Shown piece after piece: positions 6,675 to 13,283 of a DNA stretch of 23,620 nt. A program made the position numbers and the translations under genes. A model generated the notes under the pieces. It ran no database searches and was not told the origin of the DNA. It saw nothing but the letters and a program-made list of their open reading frames with translations. This stretch comes from an uncultured Clostridia bacterium. GTDB taxonomy: Bacteria > Bacillota > Clostridia > Oscillospirales > Oscillospiraceae. Location: NCBI GenBank assembly GCA_947177115.1, contig CAMWTG010000008.1, forward strand, positions 1-23,620, given 5' to 3'. Positions within the stretch are counted from its first letter, which is position 1, and every line of letters starts with the position of its first letter.

Positions 6675-6969
6675 CAGCGCCGTCTGGTTGGCCTCCAGGC
6701 AGAGCTGGGCACGCTCCACGCCGAATTCCCGTATCAGCTTGTCGTAAATCAGGCCGTGCTGGGAGGTGATCTTCGCCGTGGTATTTTTCGTGATACTGCC
6801 GCAGATGCAGTCCGCTTCCACCAGGGCGTAGTTCACCCCCGCCTGGTCCAGCTTATAGGCGCACAAAAGTCCGGCCATACTACCGCCGATGATGGGCACA
6901 TCAGTTTTCAGTTCTGACCGAAGGGGCAAATATAGGCATCTGCGCCGTTTGCGTCCATATGGAATCTAT
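6672..6969 (-). pseudogene. FAD-dependent oxidoreductase N-terminal fragment
   Basis: The frame ending near 6672 reads LKTDVPIIGGSMAGLLCAY, the dinucleotide-binding loop of DAO-type FAD oxidoreductases, then LVEADCICGSITKNTTAKITSQHG and KLIREFGVERAQLCLEANQTALE. These match the N-terminal part of the glycine/D-amino-acid-oxidase-like proteins that in Clostridia often carry a C-terminal Rieske domain. The true N-terminus (DSIWTQTAQMPIFAP, complement of about 6969-6925) lies in another frame, so there is a frameshift near 6915. The rest of the gene is gone: the fragment ends where the DUF255 relic begins. The conserved third Gly of the loop is Ser here (GGSMAG). Confidence 0.7.
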
Positions 6970-7046
6970 CCCATCACCTCGCTGGGATCAGGATGGCCGG
7001 GATCCGGTGGGATTATATCCACTCTGCTCTGGCAGTTATTATTTTG

Positions 7047-7071
7047 TTACCGCCAGTCCTTCTTACCGCCA
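7047..7071 (+). promoter_or_regulatory. Tandem TTACCGCCA repeats upstream of redox operon
   Basis: TTACCGCCA occurs at 7047-7055 and again at 7063-7071, 16 bases apart, ending nine bases before the -35 box at 7081. Exact direct repeats at this position could be a binding site for an activator. No regulator is identified. Confidence 0.4.
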
Positions 7072-7080
7072 AGATTATTC

Positions 7081-7109
7081 TTGCTTATTCATAACGGATA
7101 AATTATAAT
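7081..7109 (+). promoter_or_regulatory. Vegetative promoter of redox operon
   Basis: TTGCTT (7081-7086) and a perfect TATAAT (7104-7109) are separated by exactly 17 bases, upstream of the TlpA-like gene. This is the best sigma-A-type promoter in the window. Confidence 0.75.
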
Positions 7110-7161
7110 AGGGGCACATATTCCACAGGGAAGAAAAGTTATGAACTTTGGGGGAACCAAC

Positions 7162-7758
7162 ATGAACAAACTGCGTAAAACATTTTTGGCGCTATTACTG
7201 CTGCTTCTACTGGCTGGCTGCGCTGGTGACACCGATGAGCCGCCGGCTGAAAATGCTCCCGAAACCACCAATACGGCAAGCGAGCCCCCTGCCCAGGAAA
7301 CGCCGCCTTCAGAGGAAGAGGTGCCTGCTGTTTACGTTACATTTGAGGCGGCTGACTTGGAAGGGAACACGGTTTCGGAGGATATATTTTCCCAGTCGAA
7401 GCTCACCATGGTCAATATCTGGGCAACTTATTGCAATCCCTGCCTGCGGGAGATGCCGGACCTTGGCGAGCTGGCGGCGGAATATGACGCGGCGGACTTC
7501 CAGATCATCGGCATCGTCAGCGATGTGCTGGAGGGCGAGGACCAGACCGAGGTGGAGGACCTGGTCAAGCAGACGGGCGCGAGCTACCCCCACTTGCTGG
7601 CGAACGAATCCCTTTACCGCGCGCTACTGGCGGGTGTAACCAGTGTGCCGACCACTGTCTTCTTTGACGGCGAGGGAGCGGCCCTGGGTTATGTCACCGG
7701 CGCGAAAGAAAAAGAGGTGTGGGAGGAGCTCATTAATGAACTTCTGGAAAAAGCGTAA
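7162..7758 (+). CDS. TlpA-like thioredoxin-fold lipoprotein
   Basis: A membrane-anchored extracytoplasmic thiol-disulfide protein of the TlpA/ResA/redoxin group. It has a lipoprotein signal peptide: MNKLRK, a leucine-rich core, then LAGC with the lipidated Cys at residue 20. A Pro/Glu/Thr-rich spacer of about 40 residues follows, then the thioredoxin fold with the active site WATYCNPCLREMP (Cys 91 and 94) and the cis-Pro loop TSVPTTVFF. ATG 7162 is chosen because it gives a compact signal peptide and follows TTTGGGGGAA. ATG 7141 would add seven residues and is also possible. The next gene overlaps its 3' end. It probably exchanges electrons with the downstream membrane proteins. Confidence 0.9.
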   Translation: MNKLRKTFLALLLLLLLAGCAGDTDEPPAENAPETTNTASEPPAQETPPSEEEVPAVYVTFEAADLEGNTVSEDIFSQSKLTMVNIWATYCNPCLREMPDLGELAAEYDAADFQIIGIVSDVLEGEDQTEVEDLVKQTGASYPHLLANESLYRALLAGVTSVPTTVFFDGEGAALGYVTGAKEKEVWEELINELLEKA

Positions 7759-7888
7759 ACCGCGTGCTTGGATATTGGGCGTCCTGGCTGGAATGGTTTT
7801 CCTCGCGGTCGGAGCCTTTCAGGGGCAGTTTACTGTGATATGGAGAAAGGCGGTCATGATCTGCCTGGAGTGCATCGGGATCGGGTGA
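7736..7888 (+). CDS. CD1871A-like CXXC small membrane protein
   Basis: A 50-residue protein that matches, from memory, the family annotated as 'CD1871A family CXXC motif-containing protein'. It has a basic N-terminus (MNFWKKRKPR), one membrane span (AWILGVLAGMVFLAVGAF) and ends with ICLECIGIG, which holds the CxxC. The ATG at 7736 lies inside the 3' end of the TlpA-like gene (overlap 23 bases) and has GGAGG ten bases upstream, so translation is probably coupled. Its biochemical role is not established. Its place between a thioredoxin lipoprotein and a polyferredoxin suggests electron or thiol transfer across the membrane. Confidence 0.75.
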   Translation: MNFWKKRKPRAWILGVLAGMVFLAVGAFQGQFTVIWRKAVMICLECIGIG

Positions 7889-7892
7889 GGGA

Positions 7893-8741
7893 ATGAAGAA
7901 ATTTCGTCTGGCAGTACAGCTGCTGTTTACCATTGTGACAAACGGATATCTGTACGGATTCCTGAATGGAAAGATCTACCGCGGCGGCCTGAAATATACC
8001 TGTGTTCCGGGACTGAACTGCTATTCCTGCCCTGGCGCCATTGCCTCCTGCCCTATTGGAGCGCTGCAAGCGCTGCTGAACCGGCAGGGCTTCCACATTC
8101 CCTTTGCCGCGCTGGGCTTCTTCTTCCTGTTTGGAAGCCTGCTGGGCCGTTTTGTCTGCGGCTGGCTGTGTCCGTTTGGCTTGGTTCAGGATCTTTTGCA
8201 CAAAATCCCTGTTTTTAAAAAGAAAAAGCACCTGCCCGGCCACCATATCCTGAAGTATGGGAAATATGCGGTGCTGATCCTTTTGGTGTGCGCGGGTTCT
8301 ATGTTCTTGTTCGAAGGATACGCAAAAGTCCCCGCCTTCTGCAAATACTTGTGCCCCTCCGGAACCCTGTTCGGCGCACTCCCGCTGCTTGGCGCAAATG
8401 AAGCCCTGCGGGATCAGGCTGGCGGCCTGTTCCTCTGGAAGGCGGGGATTTTGCTCGGCATTGTGCTGCTATCCGTAAAGGTTTACCGGCCGTTTTGTCA
8501 ATATCTGTGTCCGCTGGGGGCGATTTACGGTTGGTTCAACCGGTTCAGCCTTGTACAGATTCAATGGGAGCAGGAACGGTGCGTCTCCTGCATGGCATGT
8601 GAAAGGGCCTGTCCGGTGGCCTTGACCATCCATGAGATTTCCCGCTCCCCGGAGTGCATCCGCTGTGGGAAATGTGTGGACGCTTGTCCGCAGAAGTGCC
8701 TGCATTTTGGCGGCAAACGGGTGGAATCAACCAGAAGTTAA
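7893..8741 (+). CDS. NapH/CcoG-like membrane 4Fe-4S protein
   Basis: A 282-residue membrane polyferredoxin. It has about four to five membrane spans and many Cys motifs: a CxxxxxCxxC cluster at residues 37-46, CGWLCPFG at 89-96, KYLCPSG, and QYLCPLG (the repeated CP motifs of the NapH family). Two classic 4Fe-4S ferredoxin motifs close the protein, CVSCMACERACP and CIRCGKCVDACP. It starts four bases after the CD1871A-like stop, with GTGAGGG close to the ATG, so it is likely translated by coupling. By family, it should pass electrons through the membrane from cytoplasmic donors. The TlpA-like lipoprotein is a plausible outside acceptor, but that is inferred from the operon only. Confidence 0.88.
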   Translation: MKKFRLAVQLLFTIVTNGYLYGFLNGKIYRGGLKYTCVPGLNCYSCPGAIASCPIGALQALLNRQGFHIPFAALGFFFLFGSLLGRFVCGWLCPFGLVQDLLHKIPVFKKKKHLPGHHILKYGKYAVLILLVCAGSMFLFEGYAKVPAFCKYLCPSGTLFGALPLLGANEALRDQAGGLFLWKAGILLGIVLLSVKVYRPFCQYLCPLGAIYGWFNRFSLVQIQWEQERCVSCMACERACPVALTIHEISRSPECIRCGKCVDACPQKCLHFGGKRVESTRS

Positions 8742-8759
8742 TCAGACGGTTTACCAATC

Positions 8760-8797
8760 AAATGCCAGACGGAGCTTGTCCGCCTGGCATTTTATAT
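8760..8797 (+). terminator. Terminator of the redox operon
   Basis: AAATGCCAG pairs with CTGGCATTT, and CGGA with TCCG across one mismatch, giving a 13-pair stem (8760-8792) with a five-base loop and a TTTATATTT-type tail. It lies 18 bases past the polyferredoxin stop. Confidence 0.75.
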
Positions 8798-8833
8798 TTC
8801 GTAGCGCATATTCATGAATCGAGGTGATGCAGC

Positions 8834-9028
8834 TTGGAGAGCGCACAGCGAGAACTGGTCAGCGTCCTGCTGGACCATATCCGTTCCCTTGGTCTTATAT
8901 CGAATTCCACCTATTCCGGAGCGGTGGATTTGGTGCATTCCGTGATGGACTTCCCGGAGTTTTTCCGGCATCCAGTGTGCTTGACAAAGGAGGTGGCCGG
9001 ACATGAATATACTCAGGATACGCAATGA
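8834..9028 (+). CDS. Small protein overlapping the recombinase start
   Basis: I do not recognise a characterised family. A TTG start at 8834 has GAGGTGA seven bases upstream and gives 64 residues (MESAQRELVSVLLDHIRSLG...). It is an amphipathic, mildly acidic protein with an N-terminal helix and an FPEFFRHPVCL segment, and has no Cys pairs or membrane span. Its 3' end overlaps the recombinase start by 26 bases and contains that gene's ribosome-binding site, so the two are translated together. Small partners of serine recombinases can be directionality factors; that role is a guess from position here. Confidence 0.6.
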   Translation: MESAQRELVSVLLDHIRSLGLISNSTYSGAVDLVHSVMDFPEFFRHPVCLTKEVAGHEYTQDTQ

Positions 9029-10634
9029 GATGCGAAATGGAAAAACTATCTTTGATCTGCCCCTGCGGGTGACCTTCTACGCCAGGGTCTCCACCGATAA
9101 GGACGAGCAGATCAACAGCCTGGAAAACCAAGTGCAGTACTACACCGAATTGATCCAGAGCAAACAGAACTGGGTATTTGTGCCCGGGTATATTGATGAA
9201 GGCATCAGCGGGACAAGTACGAAAAAACGGGACAGCTTCAATCGGATGATAAGGGACGCTAAAGCGGGGCGGTTTGACTTCATCATCACGAAGGAGATAT
9301 CCCGTTTTTCCCGTTCCACACTGGACAGCATCAAATACACGCAGGAATTGCTGGAGCACGATGTGGGGGTGCTGTTCCAAAACGACAACATCAACACACT
9401 GGACAGCGACAGCGAGTTCCGGCTGGTGGTCATGGCCGGAGTGGCCCAGGACGAAGTGCGCAAACTGTCCGAGCGTCTGAAATTCGGCTTCCGGCAGGCC
9501 ATCAAAAACGGTCATGTGTTGGGCAACGACAAGCTGTGGGGATACGATAAAAAGGACTGTGTGCTCACCGTCAACGAGGAAGAGGCTCAGGTGGTGCGGC
9601 GGATTTTTGATCTCTACGCTAACCGGCAGATGGGCATCCGGCGCATCTCTCAGACCTTGTTGGATGAGGGCTTCACCAGCCGGAAGGGAGGAGCCTTCAA
9701 CGTCCTGACTATCCGGCACATTCTCTGCAATCCAAAATACAAGGGTTGGTACTGCGCCAACAAGAGCCAGACGGTGGACTACCGCAGCAAACGAAAAATT
9801 TTGCTGGATGAAAGCGAATGGGTGATGTACCCGGATCCGACCATTCCGGCCATCGTTCCGGAGGAGCTTTGGGACCGGGCCAATGCCCTCTATAAGTGCC
9901 GCAGCCGGCAAATGATGTCCCACCAGAGCGCGGCGGAGTTCCACAACCGCTATCCTTACAGCGGTAAGATCATCTGCGAGGAGCACGGGACCAGCTTCCA
10001 CCGGCAGGTACTGAAAAGCGCCAAGGGAGAAAAGGAGGTCTGGCAGTGCCGGGTCTACCGGAACAGAGGACGTGCGGCCTGCTCCGCTCCGCAATTGCAA
10101 ACCACGGAGCTGGATCAGATCATGGCACAAATCTTCGACCAATTGGTCCAGAATAAGCAGACCATTATTGACGCAGTGATGGATGTTCTCCAATCCGTCC
10201 CCGATGAGCATGACTACACCCAGGACATCCGGCGCATTGAGGAAGACTTGTCCGCCCTCCAGGCAAAAAAAGACCGCCTGCTGGAAATGAGTATTGAGGG
10301 CGTCATCTCCATGGCAGAGTTCAAGCAGCGCAACGATGGGTTTAACGAGCAGGTCAAGGCGCTGGAGGAAAAGCGGTCGGCGCTCCAGACAGAGGCGGAA
10401 AAGGATCAACGGACGGCAACACAGCTGGAGGAAATCCGGGCAGCTCTGGAGCAGGAACTTTCCTTCCAAAAAGGCATTAATTCCGCTCTGGTCACCACCA
10501 TTTTAGACAAAATTGTAGTTAAAAAAAGCAGTACCAAAGAGGAGCTCCATCTGGACATTCATCTGAAATCCGGCGGCCCCTATGGGGTCATTTTTCAGCG
10601 GAAAACTTCCTCCTTCCGCTTCACCCCTTCTTAA
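9003..10634 (+). CDS. Large serine recombinase (SpoIVCA-type candidate)
   Basis: Cuts and rejoins DNA at short att sites through a 5' phosphoserine link. The 543-residue protein has a resolvase domain (about 20-165) with catalytic Ser30 in YARVSTDKDEQ and the GISGTS, KEISRFSRS and FRLVVMAGVAQDE motifs. A Recombinase domain follows (about 185-300), then a zinc-ribbon region (KIICEEHGTSFHR ... CRVYRNRGRAACSAPQL), a coiled coil (about 400-485) and a short C-terminal tail. The first zinc pair reads Cys-x2-His, not Cys-x2-Cys. AAGGAGGT lies eight bases before ATG 9003. The stop codon overlaps the truncated end of sigK on the opposite strand. This is the gene order expected for a sigK-intervening element, where the recombinase restores sigK in the mother cell. 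Confidence 0.93.
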   Translation: MNILRIRNEMRNGKTIFDLPLRVTFYARVSTDKDEQINSLENQVQYYTELIQSKQNWVFVPGYIDEGISGTSTKKRDSFNRMIRDAKAGRFDFIITKEISRFSRSTLDSIKYTQELLEHDVGVLFQNDNINTLDSDSEFRLVVMAGVAQDEVRKLSERLKFGFRQAIKNGHVLGNDKLWGYDKKDCVLTVNEEEAQVVRRIFDLYANRQMGIRRISQTLLDEGFTSRKGGAFNVLTIRHILCNPKYKGWYCANKSQTVDYRSKRKILLDESEWVMYPDPTIPAIVPEELWDRANALYKCRSRQMMSHQSAAEFHNRYPYSGKIICEEHGTSFHRQVLKSAKGEKEVWQCRVYRNRGRAACSAPQLQTTELDQIMAQIFDQLVQNKQTIIDAVMDVLQSVPDEHDYTQDIRRIEEDLSALQAKKDRLLEMSIEGVISMAEFKQRNDGFNEQVKALEEKRSALQTEAEKDQRTATQLEEIRAALEQELSFQKGINSALVTTILDKIVVKKSSTKEELHLDIHLKSGGPYGVIFQRKTSSFRFTPS

Positions 10635-10640
10635 TAATAT
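10621..10640. other. Inferred att junction in sigK
   Basis: On the minus strand, sigK homology runs through CATATTATTAAGAAG and then stops abruptly at GGGTGA, which gives an immediate stop codon and also encodes the last residues of the recombinase. The sharp change next to an integrase-type gene marks the likely recombination site. The core sequence itself cannot be fixed without the partner site. Confidence 0.5.
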
Positions 10641-10827
10641 GCGCCACCAATCTCATGTTTCTTTCCACCAGCACATTTCTGGCGTCCAGATCCCCCTGGG
10701 CGCAGCGGGCGAGATAGATTTGTTCCTCCTCCGGGCTGAGAGGCTTGGGGAAACTTCCGGCATTTCCGGCTAAATGCAGCGACAAAAAAAGGCTGCTGCG
10801 CAGCAGCAGCATGGCGGTTGTGAGCAT
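10621..10827 (-). CDS. sigK: Pro-sigma-K N-terminal fragment (SpoIVCB-like)
   Basis: Encodes the first part of the late mother-cell sporulation sigma factor. The 68-residue frame has a hydrophobic pro-sequence (MLTTAMLLLRSSLFLSLHLAG) of the kind removed by SpoIVFB, then SFPKPLSPEEEQIYLARCAQGDLDARN and LVERNMRLVAHIIKK. The last two stretches align with the start of region 2 of B. subtilis SigK (FPQPLSSSEEKKYL; LIEHNLRLVAHIVKK). After Lys67 the normal continuation (ENTGEDAEDLISIGTIGL in B. subtilis) is missing and a stop follows. ATG 10827 has AAAGGAGGT six bases upstream. The serine recombinase lies directly behind the break in convergent orientation, as I recall for spoIVCA in B. subtilis. 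The C-terminal half is not in this window. Confidence 0.82.
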   Translation of the reverse strand: MLTTAMLLLRSSLFLSLHLAGNAGSFPKPLSPEEEQIYLARCAQGDLDARNVLVERNMRLVAHIIKKG

Positions 10828-10847
10828 AGTAATACCTCCTTTTTTCT

Positions 10848-10877
10848 ACAGTATGCACTTTGGGACTGTCCCTATTC
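10848..10877 (-). promoter_or_regulatory. Sigma-E-like promoter of sigK fragment
   Basis: On the minus strand, GAATAGG (complement of 10871-10877) and CATACTGT (complement of 10848-10855) are 15 bases apart, ahead of the sigK start. These resemble the mother-cell sigma-E consensus (GMATATT and CATACAHT), which is the expected driver of sigK. The -35 match is partial (GAATA only). Confidence 0.45.
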
Positions 10878-10928
10878 CCACGAATGCCGTGCGCTTTTTG
10901 ACTACCTATCAAATCGCACAAAAGATAT

Positions 10929-11089
10929 TATAGTCGACACACTTGAGAATCGGTAAAAAGGAGGCGGAGGAAAATGCGGCGTGGCAAGGCGGAGGACGCA
11001 GGCGGGCTGGCGCCCGCCAAGGACGACAACGCAGTCCACGCCACATTTTAATCGCCGAACTTTACCGATTTTCGAGTGTGTCGACTATA
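10929..11089 (-). repeat. 161-bp TA-flanked MITE, copy 2 (intergenic)
   Basis: The reverse complement of this stretch matches the copy at 5461-5621 over its full 161 bases with about ten mismatches. Its terminal repeats (TATAGTCGACACACT ... and ... TGTGTCGACTATA) are better preserved than in copy 1. It lies between the sigK promoter and the terminator of the LD-carboxypeptidase gene. With the sigK promoter it accounts for the 10828-11148 gap. Confidence 0.88.
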
Positions 11090-11104
11090 TAGCATAGTGC
11101 GGGA

Positions 11105-11140
11105 AAAAGGATCCGAAGGCATTGGCCTTCGGATCCTTTT
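11105..11140 (-). terminator. Terminator of the ldcA operon
   Basis: A perfect 15-pair stem, AAAAGGATCCGAAGG (11105-11119) with CCTTCGGATCCTTTT (11126-11140), with a six-base loop. The A and T ends let it work in both directions. It lies nine bases past the LD-carboxypeptidase stop. Confidence 0.85.
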
Positions 11141-11148
11141 CCGCGTTT

Positions 11149-12075
11149 TCATCGATAGACGGTTACCGTTCCCTTCCCGCAGCCGTCAATGACACACATG
11201 GCCCCCATGGGCAGGGTCACCATAGGGCTGCAGTGCGCGGAGCGGACATTACAGAGAACCGGCCTGGACCAGCCGGCAAAGAAATCCTCCAGCAGCTCTG
11301 CCGGCCCATATTCCTTCCGATAGTTGTTGCGGCAGTTGGTAAAATCGCCGAACACAAGCCCGGCAGCGCTATCCAGCACACCATTGTACTTCAGCTGCCA
11401 CAGCATCTCCTCCAGAGCATAAACATCCTCCCCCACATCCTCCAGGTACAGGATGCAGCCCTTGGCATTGATCTGCCATGGTGTGCCAAGAGAAGTGGTC
11501 ACCAGGGACAGATTGCCGCCGGTCAGCTGCCCGCAGGCATGGCCGGGGCGCAGGATCCGGATCTCCTCCCCGGCAGGGTTCTCTACCGGCAGGCACTCTC
11601 CCATCTCCAGCGCGGCCCACAGACTCTGCCAGGAGAATGGGTCGTCCTTCCAGCCAAGGGTGCGATTGGCGGTGGGGCCATGGAACGTGATAAAGCCGCA
11701 GCGCTGCCGGATCGCCAGATGGAGGCTGGTCACATCGCTGAATCCAATAAAGGGTTTGGGATGCGCGGCAATACAGGCGTAGTCCAGCAGCGGCAGCACC
11801 TGCCAGGCGGTGCTGCCGCCCCTGGTACACCAAATGGCGCCAACCGACCGGTCGGAAAAGCCCCTGTTGATATCTGCGGCCCGCACCTCCGCCGGCGCGG
11901 CGGCATAGCCGCTGCGGGGCGCGGAGGCGCGGCAGGAATCCCCCAGCCGTACCCGAAACCCCAGTTTCTCTATCGCTGCGGCGACAGCCTCCACCGGCTG
12001 CTCTGGCGGCAGAGGAGAGGATGGAGAAACCAGCAGAATGGTATCCCCTTTTTTTAGTCTTGACGGAAATCGCAT
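11149..12075 (-). CDS. LD-carboxypeptidase (peptidase S66)
   Basis: Cleaves the bond between the meso-diaminopimelate (or other L-centre) residue and the terminal D-Ala of murein tetrapeptides, for wall recycling or remodelling. The 308-residue product is the usual size. The S66 catalytic residues are all visible: Ser113 in GFSDVTSLHLA, Glu212 in LYLEDVGED and His281 in RSAHCSPMVTLPMG. The oxyanion-type segment WCTRGGSTAWQVLPLLD is also present. No signal peptide is seen, which fits a cytoplasmic enzyme acting on imported muropeptides. ATG 12075 follows AGGAGG. It starts ten bases after the M20 amidohydrolase stop, so the two form an operon that may process peptides. Confidence 0.93.
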   Translation of the reverse strand: MRFPSRLKKGDTILLVSPSSPLPPEQPVEAVAAAIEKLGFRVRLGDSCRASAPRSGYAAAPAEVRAADINRGFSDRSVGAIWCTRGGSTAWQVLPLLDYACIAAHPKPFIGFSDVTSLHLAIRQRCGFITFHGPTANRTLGWKDDPFSWQSLWAALEMGECLPVENPAGEEIRILRPGHACGQLTGGNLSLVTTSLGTPWQINAKGCILYLEDVGEDVYALEEMLWQLKYNGVLDSAAGLVFGDFTNCRNNYRKEYGPAELLEDFFAGWSRPVLCNVRSAHCSPMVTLPMGAMCVIDGCGKGTVTVYR

Positions 12076-12085
12076 AGTTTTCCTC

Positions 12086-13267
12086 CTATATCCCCTGCAA
12101 AAAATCGATTGCCGCCTGCGCCTCTATGGCGGCGGCCAGCGGAAGCGCCTCCGGGTCCGCTCCAAAGTGGGGATTGTGGTTGGGATAGGTGAAGCCCTTT
12201 TCCGCGTTTCCTACACCAATGTAGTAATAACAGCCGGGAACGGCATCGGCGAAATAGCCAAAATCATCGGTGCCCAAGGAGGGCTCCGGCAGCTCCAGAA
12301 CGTTTTGACTGCCCAGAATTTTTCCCGCTGCCCGGCGGATAAGCTCCGTCATCCCCGGTTCATTCCGGCAACCGGGATAGCTTTCGAATATTTCGATATC
12401 CGCCTCCACACCCATTCCGGCGGCAACGCCGGAGACAATGGCGCGAAAATCTGCTTTTACCCTCTCCCGGGCCTCCCCGCCCATGGTGCGAAGGATGCCG
12501 GTGAATTTTGCCTCCTCCGGCAGAACGTTGCCGGCCTCGCCGCTGTGGAAGGAGCCTACCGTCACCACTACCGGTTCCGCAGGCGAAGTCCGGCGGCTGG
12601 AGATCGTCTGCAAAGCGGTAATGACCTGCGCCCCCGCAGCAATAACATCCGTCCCCAGGTGCGGCTTTGCCCCGTGAGTCCCCCGGCCGCGCAGTGTGAC
12701 AGCAAAGGGATTGGACGCCGCGCAGATCGGCCCCGCCTTCACCGCGAGCGTTCCGGTCGGGATGCCGCTCTCCACATGGCAGCAGAGCATGGCGTCTACG
12801 CGGGGCTCCTCCATGCAGCCCTCCGCGATCATCCGGGCAGCGCCGCCATCTCCCTCCTCGTCCGGCTGGAAGAAAAGCTTCACTGCTCCCGCCAGCATCT
12901 GCCGGTGGTTTTGCAGCAGCTCCGCCGCCCCCAGCAAAGCGGCGGTATGAAAATCATGGCCGCAGGCGTGCATGACGCCCGGATTCTGTGAGGAATATGC
13001 CAGTCCCGTGTCTTCATTGATCGGCAGCGCATCGATATCTGCCCGAAATCCTATCGTTCTGCCAGGCCGTCCCCCCCGGATCACCGCCATGGTCCCGGTA
13101 TCCGCCATGGGAGTATAGGGAATCCCCAGTTCCTCCAGCCTGCGGCGGATCAGGGCCGCCGTTTGATGCTCCCCGCTGCCCAGCTCCGGACAGCGGTGGA
13201 GCGTATAAAACAGTTCCTGCCAGGATGGGGCCAGCGACAGGGCTTCTTCCTTGATATTCTCGATCAT
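12086..13267 (-). CDS. M20-family metal-dependent amidohydrolase
   Basis: Hydrolyses an N-acyl or small-peptide amide bond; relatives include N-acyl-amino-acid amidohydrolases and hippurate hydrolases. The 393-residue protein has the M20D landmarks: GFRADIDALPINE (about 73-85), the metal motif HACGHDFH (100-107), PDEEGDGGA (catalytic Glu and ligand), CCHVES (His164) and near the end NHNPHFGAD. The dimerisation domain lies in the middle (about 185-295). I start at ATG 13267 because AAGGAG lies directly upstream. The open frame extends to 13426, but those 53 extra codons have no homology. It is the first gene of an operon with LD-carboxypeptidase. The exact substrate is unknown. Confidence 0.9.
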   Translation of the reverse strand: MIENIKEEALSLAPSWQELFYTLHRCPELGSGEHQTAALIRRRLEELGIPYTPMADTGTMAVIRGGRPGRTIGFRADIDALPINEDTGLAYSSQNPGVMHACGHDFHTAALLGAAELLQNHRQMLAGAVKLFFQPDEEGDGGAARMIAEGCMEEPRVDAMLCCHVESGIPTGTLAVKAGPICAASNPFAVTLRGRGTHGAKPHLGTDVIAAGAQVITALQTISSRRTSPAEPVVVTVGSFHSGEAGNVLPEEAKFTGILRTMGGEARERVKADFRAIVSGVAAGMGVEADIEIFESYPGCRNEPGMTELIRRAAGKILGSQNVLELPEPSLGTDDFGYFADAVPGCYYYIGVGNAEKGFTYPNHNPHFGADPEALPLAAAIEAQAAIDFLQGI

Positions 13268-13283
13268 AGGCCACTCCTTTTTT

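Noticed and set aside
8895..10469. A 524-codon minus-strand frame opposite the serine recombinase
   Set aside because: It is antisense to a protein with unmistakable resolvase motifs, and its translation shows no domain or ribosome-binding site.
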